Shown here in pieces: positions 4,842 through 12,079 of a stretch of 13,649 nt of DNA. Source of the DNA: SIG440 sp045592585 (GTDB lineage: Bacteria > Bacillota > Clostridia > Monoglobales > Monoglobaceae); the NCBI GenBank assembly GCA_045592585.1, contig JAZNVB010000047.1:1-13649 (forward strand), written 5' to 3'. A model generated the notes under the pieces. That model was not told the DNA's origin. It saw only the letters and a list, made by a program, of their open reading frames with translations, and ran no database searches. Each line of letters starts with the position of its first letter. Position 1 is the first letter of the stretch. The translations under genes and the position numbers were made by a program.

Positions 4842-5336
4842 ATGAAAAAAGTAGGAATTATTATGGGTTCAGACAGCGACCTTCCTGTTGTTGAAAAAGC
4901 AATAAATGCTCTTTCTGAACTTGGCGTACCTTATGAGGTGCACGTTTATTCTGCACATCGCACCCCTGTTGAAGCAAAGGATTTTGCGGTTAACGCAAGA
5001 GCAAACGGATATGGCGCAATTATTGCGGCGGCAGGCATGGCGGCACACTTAGCAGGTGCAATTGCGGCAAACACAACTCTGCCTGTTATCGGTATTCCAG
5101 TTAAGTCAACTAATCTTGACGGACTGGATGCACTTTTGTCAACGGTACAGATGCCCCCCGGAATCCCTGTTGCAACCGTTGCCATTGACGGTGCAAAGAA
5201 TGCGGCAATTCTGGCAGCTCAGATTATTGCAGTAGAAGATGCGGAGCTTGCTGCAAAGCTTGACGCACAGCGAAAGGATGCAATGGAAATAGTTCTTAAA
5301 AAGAATAAAGCAGTAGAAGAAAAGTACAACAAGTAA
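4842..5336 (+). CDS. purE: N5-CAIR mutase / AIR carboxylase catalytic subunit PurE
   Basis: Acts at the AIR to CAIR step of purine synthesis. At 164 residues it has normal length, with GSDSD at 9-13, SAHRTP at 37-42 (catalytic-site His39), and AGMAAHLAG at 64-72, where class I enzymes usually read AGGAAHLPG. The C-terminal QMPPGIPVATVAI block is class I-like. Class I enzymes normally take N5-CAIR made by PurK; no purK is in this window, so either PurK lies elsewhere or this lineage carboxylates AIR directly, which I cannot decide. The start is supported by AAAGG 11 nt upstream and by homology from the first residues. First gene of the operon, under the ZTP riboswitch; a 34-nt gap separates it from purF. 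Confidence 0.95.
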   Translation: MKKVGIIMGSDSDLPVVEKAINALSELGVPYEVHVYSAHRTPVEAKDFAVNARANGYGAIIAAAGMAAHLAGAIAANTTLPVIGIPVKSTNLDGLDALLSTVQMPPGIPVATVAIDGAKNAAILAAQIIAVEDAELAAKLDAQRKDAMEIVLKKNKAVEEKYNK

Positions 5337-5370
5337 ATTACAGTTTATATAAATTGAATGGAGGAAGTAT

Positions 5371-6792
5371 ATGGGCGGCTTTTTTGGCGCAATCAGCAGG
5401 CATGACGCAATAGCAGATGTATTCTTTGGTGCAGATTATCACTCACACTTGGGAACACGTCGCGGTGGCATTGCGGCATATGACAGCGAAATCGGTTTGC
5501 AAAGAGATATTCACAACATTGAAAATACGCCTTTCAGAACAAAGTTTGAAAACATATTCCACGAAATGAAGGGCAACTCGGCAATAGGAGTTATCAGTGA
5601 TTCTGACCCCCAGCCCCTTTTGATACGTTCTGAAATCGGAACATATGCTATTGCTACAATCGGCAGAATCAACAATGCCGAGGAACTCATTGAAAAGCAT
5701 CTGGTAAAGGGTGCTCATTTTGGTGTTATGACCGGCGGAAAGGTTAATTCAACTGACCTTGTAGCGGCACTCATCAACGAAAAAAACACCTTTGCCGAGG
5801 GTATTGAATATGTTCACCAGGTTGTTGAGGGTACGGTATCAATTCTTATTCTCACCAACGAGGGCAAGCTTATTGCAGCCCGTGACAAGGTGGGCAGACT
5901 TCCTGTTCTTATAGGCAGAAATGAAGACGGATATGCGGTTTCATTTGAGGATTTTGCCTACAAAAAGATGGGCTATGAGGATGAAATGGAGCTTGGCCCC
6001 GGCGAAGCGGTAGAAATTACCCTTGACGGAATTAAACAGCTTATAGCACCAGGCAAGGAAATGAAAATCTGTGCATTTTTGTGGAGCTATTACGGCTATC
6101 CTAATTCTGTTTATGAGGGCAAGAATGTTGAAACTATGCGCTATCGCAACGGCGAAATTATGGCACAGACCGACAAGGCAAACGGCAAGGCTCAGGATAT
6201 AGATTTTGTCAGCGGTGTTCCTGATTCGGGCACACCTCACGCAATTGGATATGCTAACGCAAGCGGAATCCCGTTTGCAAGACCTTTTATAAAATATACA
6301 CCAACCTGGCCCCGAAGCTTTACCCCCAAGCATCAAACTGATAGAGTGAAGATTGCACGGATGAAACAGGTGCCCATACACGAGCTTATTGAGGATAAAA
6401 ACTTACTCTTTGTGGATGATTCCATTGTCCGTGGAACTCAGCTTAAAGAAACTGTTGATTTTCTGTATCAGCACGGAGCAAAGTCGGTTCATATGCGTTC
6501 GGCTTGCCCGCCGATTATGTATGGTTGCAAATATCTGAACTTTACAAGCAGTAAAAATGAAATGGAGCTTATTGCAAGGCAAACCGTTATGGAGCTTGAA
6601 GGCGAGGAAGGCTTTAATCACATTGAAGAATACAGCGACGGCAACACCGAAAGAGGAAAAAAGCTGAGAGAGAAAATTTGCAAGGATTTAGGTTTTGAAT
6701 CTCTTGACTTCCAGTCCCTTGAGGGTGTAATAAAGGCAATTGGATTAGAACCGTGCAAGCTGTGCACCTACTGCTGGAGTGGTAAGGAGTAG
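5371..6792 (+). CDS. purF: Amidophosphoribosyltransferase PurF, lacking the N-terminal catalytic cysteine
   Basis: Family reaction: PRPP plus glutamine (or NH3) gives 5-phosphoribosylamine, the committed step of purine synthesis. The 473-residue protein keeps the phosphoribosyltransferase half: KICAFLWSYYGYPNS at 232-246, the PRPP loop LFVDDSIVRGT at 346-356, and cysteines C234, C386, C462 and C465 that match the spacing of the 4Fe-4S ligands of Bacillus-type PurF. The N-terminal Ntn glutaminase fold is recognisable (DYHSHLGTRRGG at 22-33), but the mature N-terminus reads MGGFFG where family members have Cys-Gly-(I/V)-F-G, so the nucleophile is absent; the usual NG oxyanion motif also reads RINN at 99-102. 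No upstream start could supply a cysteine: an in-frame TAA lies 18 nt before the ATG, and GGAGG sits 5 nt upstream of it. Likely ammonia-dependent or partnered; this is inference. Confidence 0.9.
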   Translation: MGGFFGAISRHDAIADVFFGADYHSHLGTRRGGIAAYDSEIGLQRDIHNIENTPFRTKFENIFHEMKGNSAIGVISDSDPQPLLIRSEIGTYAIATIGRINNAEELIEKHLVKGAHFGVMTGGKVNSTDLVAALINEKNTFAEGIEYVHQVVEGTVSILILTNEGKLIAARDKVGRLPVLIGRNEDGYAVSFEDFAYKKMGYEDEMELGPGEAVEITLDGIKQLIAPGKEMKICAFLWSYYGYPNSVYEGKNVETMRYRNGEIMAQTDKANGKAQDIDFVSGVPDSGTPHAIGYANASGIPFARPFIKYTPTWPRSFTPKHQTDRVKIARMKQVPIHELIEDKNLLFVDDSIVRGTQLKETVDFLYQHGAKSVHMRSACPPIMYGCKYLNFTSSKNEMELIARQTVMELEGEEGFNHIEEYSDGNTERGKKLREKICKDLGFESLDFQSLEGVIKAIGLEPCKLCTYCWSGKE

Positions 6793-6810
6793 CCTGTGAA
6801 AAACAGCACC

Positions 6811-6873
6811 AAAGGCTTAAATCCTGCCGCTTGCAGTACACAAAGTACAGCATCGGGCAGTATTTAAACCTTT
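6811..6873. repeat. Palindromic intergenic element between purF and purM (copy A)
   Basis: Nested inverted repeat: outer arms AAAGGCTTAAAT / ATTTAAACCTTT (6811-6822, 6862-6873), middle arms CTGCC/GGCAG (6824-6828, 6856-6860), and an inner hairpin GC-A-GTAC-acaaa-GTAC-A-GC (6833-6851). The inner core is shared with the element before purD (10687-10719). The single outer mismatch is a G-U wobble on the minus strand. It looks like a REP/MITE-type dispersed repeat inside the operon; there is no U-tract, so it is not a normal terminator. Confidence 0.65.
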
Positions 6874-6914
6874 TGCACTATTTTTCCATGGCTATTGAAG
6901 AAAATAAGGTAGTA

Positions 6915-6920
6915 TATAAT
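6915..6920 (+). promoter_or_regulatory. Possible internal -10 box before purM
   Basis: TATAAT about 37 nt upstream of the purM start, with only a poor -35 (TTGAAG at 14 bp, or CTATTG at 17 bp). Weak support for an internal promoter. Confidence 0.25.
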
Positions 6921-6956
6921 TAAATTCATTTGACATACAGAAAGGATAAAAGAAAA

Positions 6957-7997
6957 ATGGAAAAGAGCTTTAGTGAAAGTTACAAGGCGGCAGGTGTTGA
7001 TATTACTGCCGGTTATAAAGCTGTTGAACTTATGAAACAGCACATTGCAAGAACTGTTACCGCAGGTGCAGCATCCGATATCGGCGGTTTTGGCGGTCTT
7101 TTTGAAATGGATTTGACAGGTATCAGTAAGCCTGTTCTGGTAAGCGGAACTGACGGTGTTGGTACAAAGCTTAAAATGGCGTTTCTTATGGACAAGCACG
7201 ATACAGTTGGTATTGACTGTGTGGCTATGTGCGTAAACGACATTATCTGCTGTGGTGCAAAGCCGTTATTCTTCCTTGACTATATTGCCGTTGGCAAAAA
7301 CTATCCAGAAAAGGTGGCTCAGATTGTTGCAGGTGTGGCAGAGGGCTGTGTTCAGTCGGGCTGTGCTCTTATCGGCGGCGAAACTGCCGAGATGCCAGGC
7401 TTCTATCCCGAAGACGAGTACGACCTTGCAGGTTTTTCTGTTGGTGTTGTTGACAAGGATAAGGTTTTAAATAATAAAACTATTACAGAAGGCGATGTTA
7501 TTATTGCTCTTCCTTCAAGTGGCGTTCACTCAAACGGCTTCTCTCTTGTAAGAAAGGTGTTTGATGTTGAAAATGCTGATATAAAAACTCCTCGCGAGGA
7601 GCTTGGCGGCAAGTCTGTGGGCGAAACACTTCTCACTCCCACAAAGATTTATGTTAAGCCTATGCTGGCACTTTTTGAAGAAATCACTGTTAAAGCAGTT
7701 TCTCATATTACAGGCGGCGGCTTTTACGAAAATATTCCCCGCAGTATCCCCAAGGGCTTTGGTGCTAAGATTAAGAGGGATGCGGTTCGGGTTCTTCCTA
7801 TCTTTGAGCTTATTGCAAAGACCGGTAATATCCCCGAGAGAGATATGTTCAACACCTTTAATATGGGCGTTGGTATGAGTGTTGTGGTTGCCAAAGAGGA
7901 TGCAGAAAAGGCAGTTGAAATTCTTAAGGCAAACGGCGAGGATGCATACATCATCGGCGAAATTATCAAGAGCGACGAGGGTGTTGTTATATGCTAA
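6957..7997 (+). CDS. purM: Phosphoribosylformylglycinamidine cyclo-ligase (AIR synthetase) PurM
   Basis: ATP-dependent ring closure of FGAM to AIR. 346 residues, the usual length. The ATG at 6957 is chosen over an in-frame TTG nine codons upstream because AGAAAGGA lies about 9 nt before it and MEKSFSESYKAAGVD matches the family N-terminus. Motifs: SYKAAGVDI at 8-16, SGTDGVGTKLK at 63-73, DCVAMCVNDIICCGAKPLFFLDY near 87-109 (split by the usual VND core), and GGETAEMPGFY at 140-150. The C-terminal GGGFYENIPR block is intact. A 164-nt gap holding a palindromic repeat separates it from purF, while its stop overlaps the start of purN by 7 nt (ATGCTAA), indicating translational coupling. Confidence 0.97.
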   Translation: MEKSFSESYKAAGVDITAGYKAVELMKQHIARTVTAGAASDIGGFGGLFEMDLTGISKPVLVSGTDGVGTKLKMAFLMDKHDTVGIDCVAMCVNDIICCGAKPLFFLDYIAVGKNYPEKVAQIVAGVAEGCVQSGCALIGGETAEMPGFYPEDEYDLAGFSVGVVDKDKVLNNKTITEGDVIIALPSSGVHSNGFSLVRKVFDVENADIKTPREELGGKSVGETLLTPTKIYVKPMLALFEEITVKAVSHITGGGFYENIPRSIPKGFGAKIKRDAVRVLPIFELIAKTGNIPERDMFNTFNMGVGMSVVVAKEDAEKAVEILKANGEDAYIIGEIIKSDEGVVIC

Positions 7998-8602
7998 AGA
8001 CAAAGATTGCTGTTCTTGTTTCGGGCGGCGGCACCAACCTTCAGGCACTTATTGATGCCCAGAAGGCAGGGATAATCAAAAGCGGTCAGATTGACCTTGT
8101 TGTTTCAAACAATGCAGATGCATATGCCCTGACCCGTGCACAAAACGCAGGGATAGACACAGCGGTGGTTTCAAAAAAAGAACTTGGCGGCGATCAGAGA
8201 GTTTTTGAAGAAACTTTAATTGAGGTCTTGATGAGCAAGGGTATCGAGCTGATAATCCTAGCAGGCTTTATGTGTATCTTAAGCGAGAGCTTTACCTCAA
8301 AATATCCCAAGAGGATTATAAATGTGCACCCCTCACTTATCCCCTCCTTTTGCGGAAAAGGCTTTTACGGACTTCATGTGCACGAAGCCGCACTTGAATA
8401 CGGTGTTAAGGTTACAGGGGCTACCGTGCATTTTGTAAACGAAATTCCCGACGGCGGCGAAATAATACTGCAAAAAGCGGTAGAGATTAAAGATGGCGAC
8501 ACTCCTGAAATTCTCCAGAAGAGAGTTATGGAAGAGGCAGAGTGGAAAATCCTTCCCCAGGCGGCAGAGCTTGTTTCTGCAAAGCTTGCGGAGAACAGAT
8601 AG
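7991..8602 (+). CDS. purN: GAR formyltransferase (10-formyl-THF dependent) PurN
   Basis: Transfers a formyl group from 10-formyl-THF to GAR, giving FGAR. 203 residues, normal length. The phosphate-binding SGGGTN lies at 11-16. The catalytic triad is Asn111 and His113 in INVHPSLIPSF, plus Asp154 in EIPDGGEII. The segment CGKGFYGLHVHEAAL is a Clostridia-type variant of the substrate loop, with cysteine 121 at its head. The start overlaps the purM stop. It is one of two folate-dependent steps in the operon, so it is linked to the folate status that the ZTP riboswitch reports. A 15-nt gap with AGAAAGGAA leads to the next gene. Confidence 0.96.
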   Translation: MLKTKIAVLVSGGGTNLQALIDAQKAGIIKSGQIDLVVSNNADAYALTRAQNAGIDTAVVSKKELGGDQRVFEETLIEVLMSKGIELIILAGFMCILSESFTSKYPKRIINVHPSLIPSFCGKGFYGLHVHEAALEYGVKVTGATVHFVNEIPDGGEIILQKAVEIKDGDTPEILQKRVMEEAEWKILPQAAELVSAKLAENR

Positions 8603-8617
8603 AAAGGAAAAAAAGAG

Positions 8618-9337
8618 ATGGATATTTATAAAATCAATGATATGGGCGAATTGATTAACGGCAACCCTTACGTTGGCAGAGGAATCGTTCTTGGCAAGAG
8701 CGAAGACGGCGAAAATGCTGTTGTTGCATATTTCATTATGGGCAGGTCCGAAAACAGCCGCAACCGTGTGTTTGTTGAAGACGGCAGCGAGGTAATTATT
8801 TACCCCTTTGACGAATCAAAGGTTGAAGACCCAAGCCTGATTATCTATTCACCAATCAGAAAGTTTGAAAATAAATTGGTTGCAACAAACGGCGACCAGA
8901 CCGATACTGTTATCGAGTTCCTTGAAAAGGGCAAGACCTTTGAAGAGGCGCTTGACACACGTTGCTTTGAGCCCGACGGCCCCAACTGGACCCCCCGAAT
9001 CAGCGGTATGATTACATTTGGCGAGAATGATTTTTCATACAAGATGAGCATTTTAAAGAGTGCAGATGCCGAGGGTATCGAGTGCAACAGATTTACATAT
9101 TCTTATAAAGCGCTAAGCGGTTTGGGACACTTCATTCACACATATGTCTGCGACGGAAATCCCATTCCAACCTTTCAGGGCGAGCCGGAGAGGGTTGCTA
9201 TCCCCAACAATATTGATGAGTTTACAGACAAAATCTGGGCAAACCTCAACGAAAACAACAAGATTTCATTATATGTGAGATATATCAACCTGAAAACCGG
9301 TGAAGAGGTTAACAGAATGATAAATAAAAATGCGTAA
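8618..9337 (+). CDS. purO: PurO-type IMP cyclohydrolase
   Basis: Predicted to close FAICAR to IMP, the last step of the pathway. The 239-residue protein starts MDIYKINDMGELINGNPYVGRG and contains YFIMGRSENSRNRVF near 45-59, a pattern of the IMP_cyclohyd (PurO) family first described in archaea. It has no similarity to the MGS-like cyclohydrolase domain of bacterial bifunctional PurH. It sits directly between purN and a transformylase-only gene, exactly where purH would be, which supports the assignment. It has a strong RBS (AGAAAGGAAA) before ATG, no membrane segments and cytosolic character. Bacterial members are somewhat longer than the ~200-aa archaeal enzyme. Confidence in the family is good; activity is inferred from family and context. 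Confidence 0.85.
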   Translation: MDIYKINDMGELINGNPYVGRGIVLGKSEDGENAVVAYFIMGRSENSRNRVFVEDGSEVIIYPFDESKVEDPSLIIYSPIRKFENKLVATNGDQTDTVIEFLEKGKTFEEALDTRCFEPDGPNWTPRISGMITFGENDFSYKMSILKSADAEGIECNRFTYSYKALSGLGHFIHTYVCDGNPIPTFQGEPERVAIPNNIDEFTDKIWANLNENNKISLYVRYINLKTGEEVNRMINKNA

Positions 9338-9345
9338 ATCCGAAA

Positions 9346-9380
9346 GGAGTCACAAAAATGTGACTCCGTTTGGTGTTTTT
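9346..9380 (+). terminator. Intra-operon hairpin, weak terminator or processing site
   Basis: GGAGTCAC-aaaaat-GTGACTCC (9346-9367), an 8-bp perfect stem starting 9 nt after the purO stop, followed by GTTTGGTGTTTTT. The T-run is displaced by 8 nt, so termination would be inefficient; it may attenuate expression or stabilise the upstream mRNA. Shortly after, TTTCAATA is repeated at the end of the leader and just before the next ATG. Confidence 0.45.
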
Positions 9381-9442
9381 AAAGGTAGTAAAATACATGG
9401 GCTAAAAACCCGTTTCAATACAAAAGGAAAGGACGTTTCAAT

Positions 9443-10627
9443 ATGAAAGAATTTGAACTTAAATACGGTTGCAATCCCAACCAGAAACCTGCAAAAATCT
9501 TTATGAATGACGGAAGTGAACTTCCAATCGAAATCCTTAGCGGAAAGCCCGGCTACATCAACTTTCTTGATGCATTCAACAGCTGGCAGCTTGTAAAGGA
9601 ACTGAAGGCGGCACTTGGTATGCCTGCGGCAACTTCCTTCAAGCACGTTAGCCCCACATCAGCGGCAGTTGGTATTCCTATGAGTGCCGATCTTAAAAAG
9701 GCTTGCTTTGTTGATGATATCGAGGATTTAGATTCTTCTGCTCTGGCAACAGCTTATGCCCGTGCAAGAGGTACCGACAGAATGTCCTCATTTGGCGACT
9801 GGATTGCTCTCAGCGATGTTTGTGACGTTGTTACCGCAAAACTGATTAAGCGCGAGGTTTCTGACGGTGTAATAGCTCCCGGTTACGAACCCGAGGCCCT
9901 TGAAATTCTTAAAAGCAAGAGAAACGGAAACTACAACATAGTAAAAATTGACGAAAATTATGTTCCTGCCGAGCAGGAAATCAAGATGGTATATGGCATC
10001 TCCTTTGAACAGGGAAGAAACAACTTCAAGATTGACGAAGAACTTCTTTCTGAAATTGTTACAGAGAACAAGGAAATGCCCGACTCAGCAAAACGAGATT
10101 TGATTATAGCACTTATTACTCTCAAATATACACAGAGTAACTCGGTATGCTTTGCAAAGGACGGTCAGGCAATCGGTGTTGGTGCAGGTCAGCAGTCAAG
10201 AATTCATTGTACAAGGCTTGCCGGCAACAAGGCAGATATCTGGCACCTTCGTCAGCACGAAAAGGTGCTTAACCTTCCTTTCCTTGACACAATTGGCAGA
10301 CCCGACCGCGACAACACAATTGACGTGTATATCTCCGATGATGACGAAGATGTTCTTGCAGACGGCAAGTGGGAAAAACTGTTTACACACAAGCCCGAGC
10401 CTTTAACAAGAGAAGAAAAGAAGGCTTATCTTTCAAAAATCTCAGGTGTGGCGCTTGGCAGTGATGCATTCTTCCCCTTTGGTGATAACATCGAGCGTGC
10501 GGCAAAAAGCGGTGTAACCTACATCGCAGAGCCCGGTGGCTCAATCCGTGATGATAATGTAATTGAGGCTTGCAATAATCACGGAATGGTAATGGCATTT
10601 ACGAAGATGCGCTTATTCCATCACTAA
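9443..10627 (+). CDS. purH: Stand-alone AICAR transformylase (purH-type formyltransferase domain only)
   Basis: Formylates AICAR (ZMP) with 10-formyl-THF to FAICAR. The 394-residue protein covers only the AICAR transformylase part of PurH; the N-terminal MGS-like cyclohydrolase domain is absent, and the neighbouring purO gene fills that role. The catalytic Lys67-His68 pair lies in ATSFKHVSPTSAAVG. Further blocks are ARARGTDRMSSFGDW, QSNSVCFAKDGQAIGVGAGQQSR (split about its VCFAK core), SDAFFPFGDNIERA, and the C-terminal PGGSIRDDNVIEA with MRLFHH at the end, all intact. The start at 9443 follows AAAGGAAAGG and matches the family N-terminus (LKYGCNPNQKPA). Its substrate is the ligand sensed by the operon riboswitch. 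The symbol purH is used for the domain; the protein is not bifunctional. Confidence 0.93.
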   Translation: MKEFELKYGCNPNQKPAKIFMNDGSELPIEILSGKPGYINFLDAFNSWQLVKELKAALGMPAATSFKHVSPTSAAVGIPMSADLKKACFVDDIEDLDSSALATAYARARGTDRMSSFGDWIALSDVCDVVTAKLIKREVSDGVIAPGYEPEALEILKSKRNGNYNIVKIDENYVPAEQEIKMVYGISFEQGRNNFKIDEELLSEIVTENKEMPDSAKRDLIIALITLKYTQSNSVCFAKDGQAIGVGAGQQSRIHCTRLAGNKADIWHLRQHEKVLNLPFLDTIGRPDRDNTIDVYISDDDEDVLADGKWEKLFTHKPEPLTREEKKAYLSKISGVALGSDAFFPFGDNIERAAKSGVTYIAEPGGSIRDDNVIEACNNHGMVMAFTKMRLFHH

Positions 10628-10641
10628 AGAGGAGAGTGGCT

Positions 10642-10748
10642 AAATTTGCGCAGATCGCACAAATCATTTGTGCTACGCATAAACCTCGCCACTTGCGGTG
10701 CACATAGCACAGCGGCGGGACTCGGTTTATGTGTTCTGCATCAAATTT
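10642..10748. repeat. Large nested palindromic element before purD (copy B)
   Basis: Outer arms AAATTTG-CGCAGA (10642-10654) and TCTGCATCAAATTT (10735-10748) enclose two hairpins: GCACAAA-tca-TTTGTGC (10657-10673), and a second closed by CGCATAAACC/GGTTTATGTG (10676-10685, 10724-10733). Inside the second are CGCC/GGCG (10687-10690, 10714-10717) and the core GC-G-GTGC-acata-GCAC-A-GC (10695-10713). The core aligns with the purF-purM element: CTTGCRGTRCACAWAGYACAGC. A GTAC/GTAC stem there is GTGC/GCAC here, a compensatory change. There is no U-tract, so it is not a simple terminator. Confidence 0.7.
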
Positions 10749-10767
10749 ATCGCACTCTGCGGAAAAT

Positions 10768-10783
10768 ATATTTTATAAAATAT
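10768..10783. repeat. 16-bp perfect AT palindrome upstream of purD
   Basis: ATATTTTATAAAATAT lies about 20 nt before the purD start and just upstream of its RBS (CGAAAGG). It could be an operator half-site pair, a weak hairpin or chance in AT-rich DNA. Confidence 0.4.
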
Positions 10784-10803
10784 GTCCGAAAGGTTTTGAA
10801 TAT

Positions 10804-12066
10804 ATGAAAATTATGGTAGTCGGTGGCGGTGGACGTGAACACGCCATCATAAAATCACTTAAAAAGAGCCCCAAGGTTTCAAAGCTTTATGCACTTCCCG
10901 GCAACGGCGGTATTGCTGCTGATGCAGAGTGCGTTGATATCGGGGCAAAGGATATTGACAAAATTGTTGAGTTTGCAGTAGCAAACGGCATTGAGTTTGC
11001 TGTTGTTGCTCCTGATGACCCGTTGGTTCTTGGTGCAGTTGATGCTCTCAATGCAAAGGGAATTCCCTGTTTTGGACCAAAGGCAAATGCTGCAATCATT
11101 GAGGGCAGCAAGGTTTTCTCGAAAAATCTGATGAAAAAATATAACATTCCTACCGCCGAATACGAAGTATTCAGCGATGTGGATGCGGCACTTAAATACC
11201 TTGAAACAGCGCCAATCCCCACAGTTATAAAGGCGGACGGTTTGGCTCTTGGTAAGGGCGTTATCATTGCAGAAACAAGGGAAGACGCAATGAATGCCGT
11301 TAAATCAATGATGGAGGATAAAATCTTTGGTGACAGCGGCAACAACGTTGTTATCGAGGAATTCCTTACAGGACCCGAAGTATCGGTGCTCAGCTTTACA
11401 GACGGCAATGTGGTTGTTCCTATGGTTTCGTCAATGGACCACAAACGTGCTCTTGACGGTGACAAAGGCCTTAACACCGGCGGTATGGGAACAATTGCTC
11501 CCAATCCTTATTACACAAAGGAAATTGCCGAAGAGTGTATGGAAAAAATCTTTGTTCCCACAATGGAGGCAATGAACAAAGAAGGCAGAACCTTTAAAGG
11601 CTGTCTTTACTTTGGACTTATGCTTACCCCAAAGGGCCCCAAGGTTATTGAATACAACTGTCGCTTTGGCGACCCTGAAACTCAGGTTGTTTTGCCACTT
11701 CTTGAAAGCGACCTCTTTGAGATTATGCAGCACGTTGAGGCAGGTACCCTGAAGGACGCAGAGGTTAAGTTTTCAGAAAAAGCCGCTTGTTGCGTGGTTG
11801 TTGCATCAAATGGCTATCCCGGCAAGTACGAAACCGGTTTTGAAATCACCCTCCCCGAAAATTCTGACGGAATTTTTGTTGCGGGTGCAAAAATAAAGGA
11901 CGGCAAGCTTGTTACAGGCGGCGGCAGAGTTCTTGGTGTAACAGAAGTTGGTGCTTGCCTTAACTGTGCAATATCGGCGGCATACAAGACTGCTGAAACA
12001 GTAAAGTTTGACAATGCATATTACAGAAAAGATATAGGACAAAAAGCCCTGGCTGCTTTGAACTAA
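10804..12066 (+). CDS. purD: Phosphoribosylamine-glycine ligase (GAR synthetase) PurD
   Basis: ATP-grasp ligase joining 5-phosphoribosylamine and glycine to GAR. 420 residues from the ATG at 10804, the normal family length. That start is preferred over an in-frame ATG 25 codons upstream because MKIMVVGGGGREHAI is the family N-terminus and AAAGG lies about 10 nt before it. Motifs: VVGGGGREHA at 5-14, VAPDDPLVLG at 68-77, KADGLALGKGV at 143-153, HKRALDGDKGLNTGGMG at 213-229, and EYNCRFGDPETQ at 283-294. The C-terminal GGGRVLGVT block is intact. It receives the unstable product of PurF, so proximity to purF may matter for channelling (inference). A 13-nt gap with AGAAAGGAA leads to purL. Confidence 0.97.
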   Translation: MKIMVVGGGGREHAIIKSLKKSPKVSKLYALPGNGGIAADAECVDIGAKDIDKIVEFAVANGIEFAVVAPDDPLVLGAVDALNAKGIPCFGPKANAAIIEGSKVFSKNLMKKYNIPTAEYEVFSDVDAALKYLETAPIPTVIKADGLALGKGVIIAETREDAMNAVKSMMEDKIFGDSGNNVVIEEFLTGPEVSVLSFTDGNVVVPMVSSMDHKRALDGDKGLNTGGMGTIAPNPYYTKEIAEECMEKIFVPTMEAMNKEGRTFKGCLYFGLMLTPKGPKVIEYNCRFGDPETQVVLPLLESDLFEIMQHVEAGTLKDAEVKFSEKAACCVVVASNGYPGKYETGFEITLPENSDGIFVAGAKIKDGKLVTGGGRVLGVTEVGACLNCAISAAYKTAETVKFDNAYYRKDIGQKALAALN

Positions 12067-12079
12067 GAAAGGAATAATT

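Noticed and set aside
4685..4894. A 69-codon plus-strand open frame before and into purE
   Set aside because: It overlaps the purE start out of frame, runs through perfect inverted repeats and has no RBS; the translation looks like hairpin sequence, not protein.
6930..6956. In-frame TTG giving purM a nine-residue extension
   Set aside because: The extension would include the ribosome-binding site for the ATG at 6957, which matches the family start.
9401..9443. TTTCAATA direct repeats before the transformylase gene as a regulatory site
   Set aside because: Two short copies 23 nt apart in an AT-rich leader are easily explained by chance; no known binding site matches.
10729..10803. Upstream ATG giving purD a 25-residue N-terminal extension
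   Set aside because: The extension comes from the palindromic repeat region; the family N-terminus and RBS both point to the ATG at 10804.
10887..11504. A long (205-codon) minus-strand open frame inside purD
   Set aside because: It is antisense to highly conserved PurD codons, rich in Ser/Thr/Pro/Ala as expected for a shadow frame, with no RBS.
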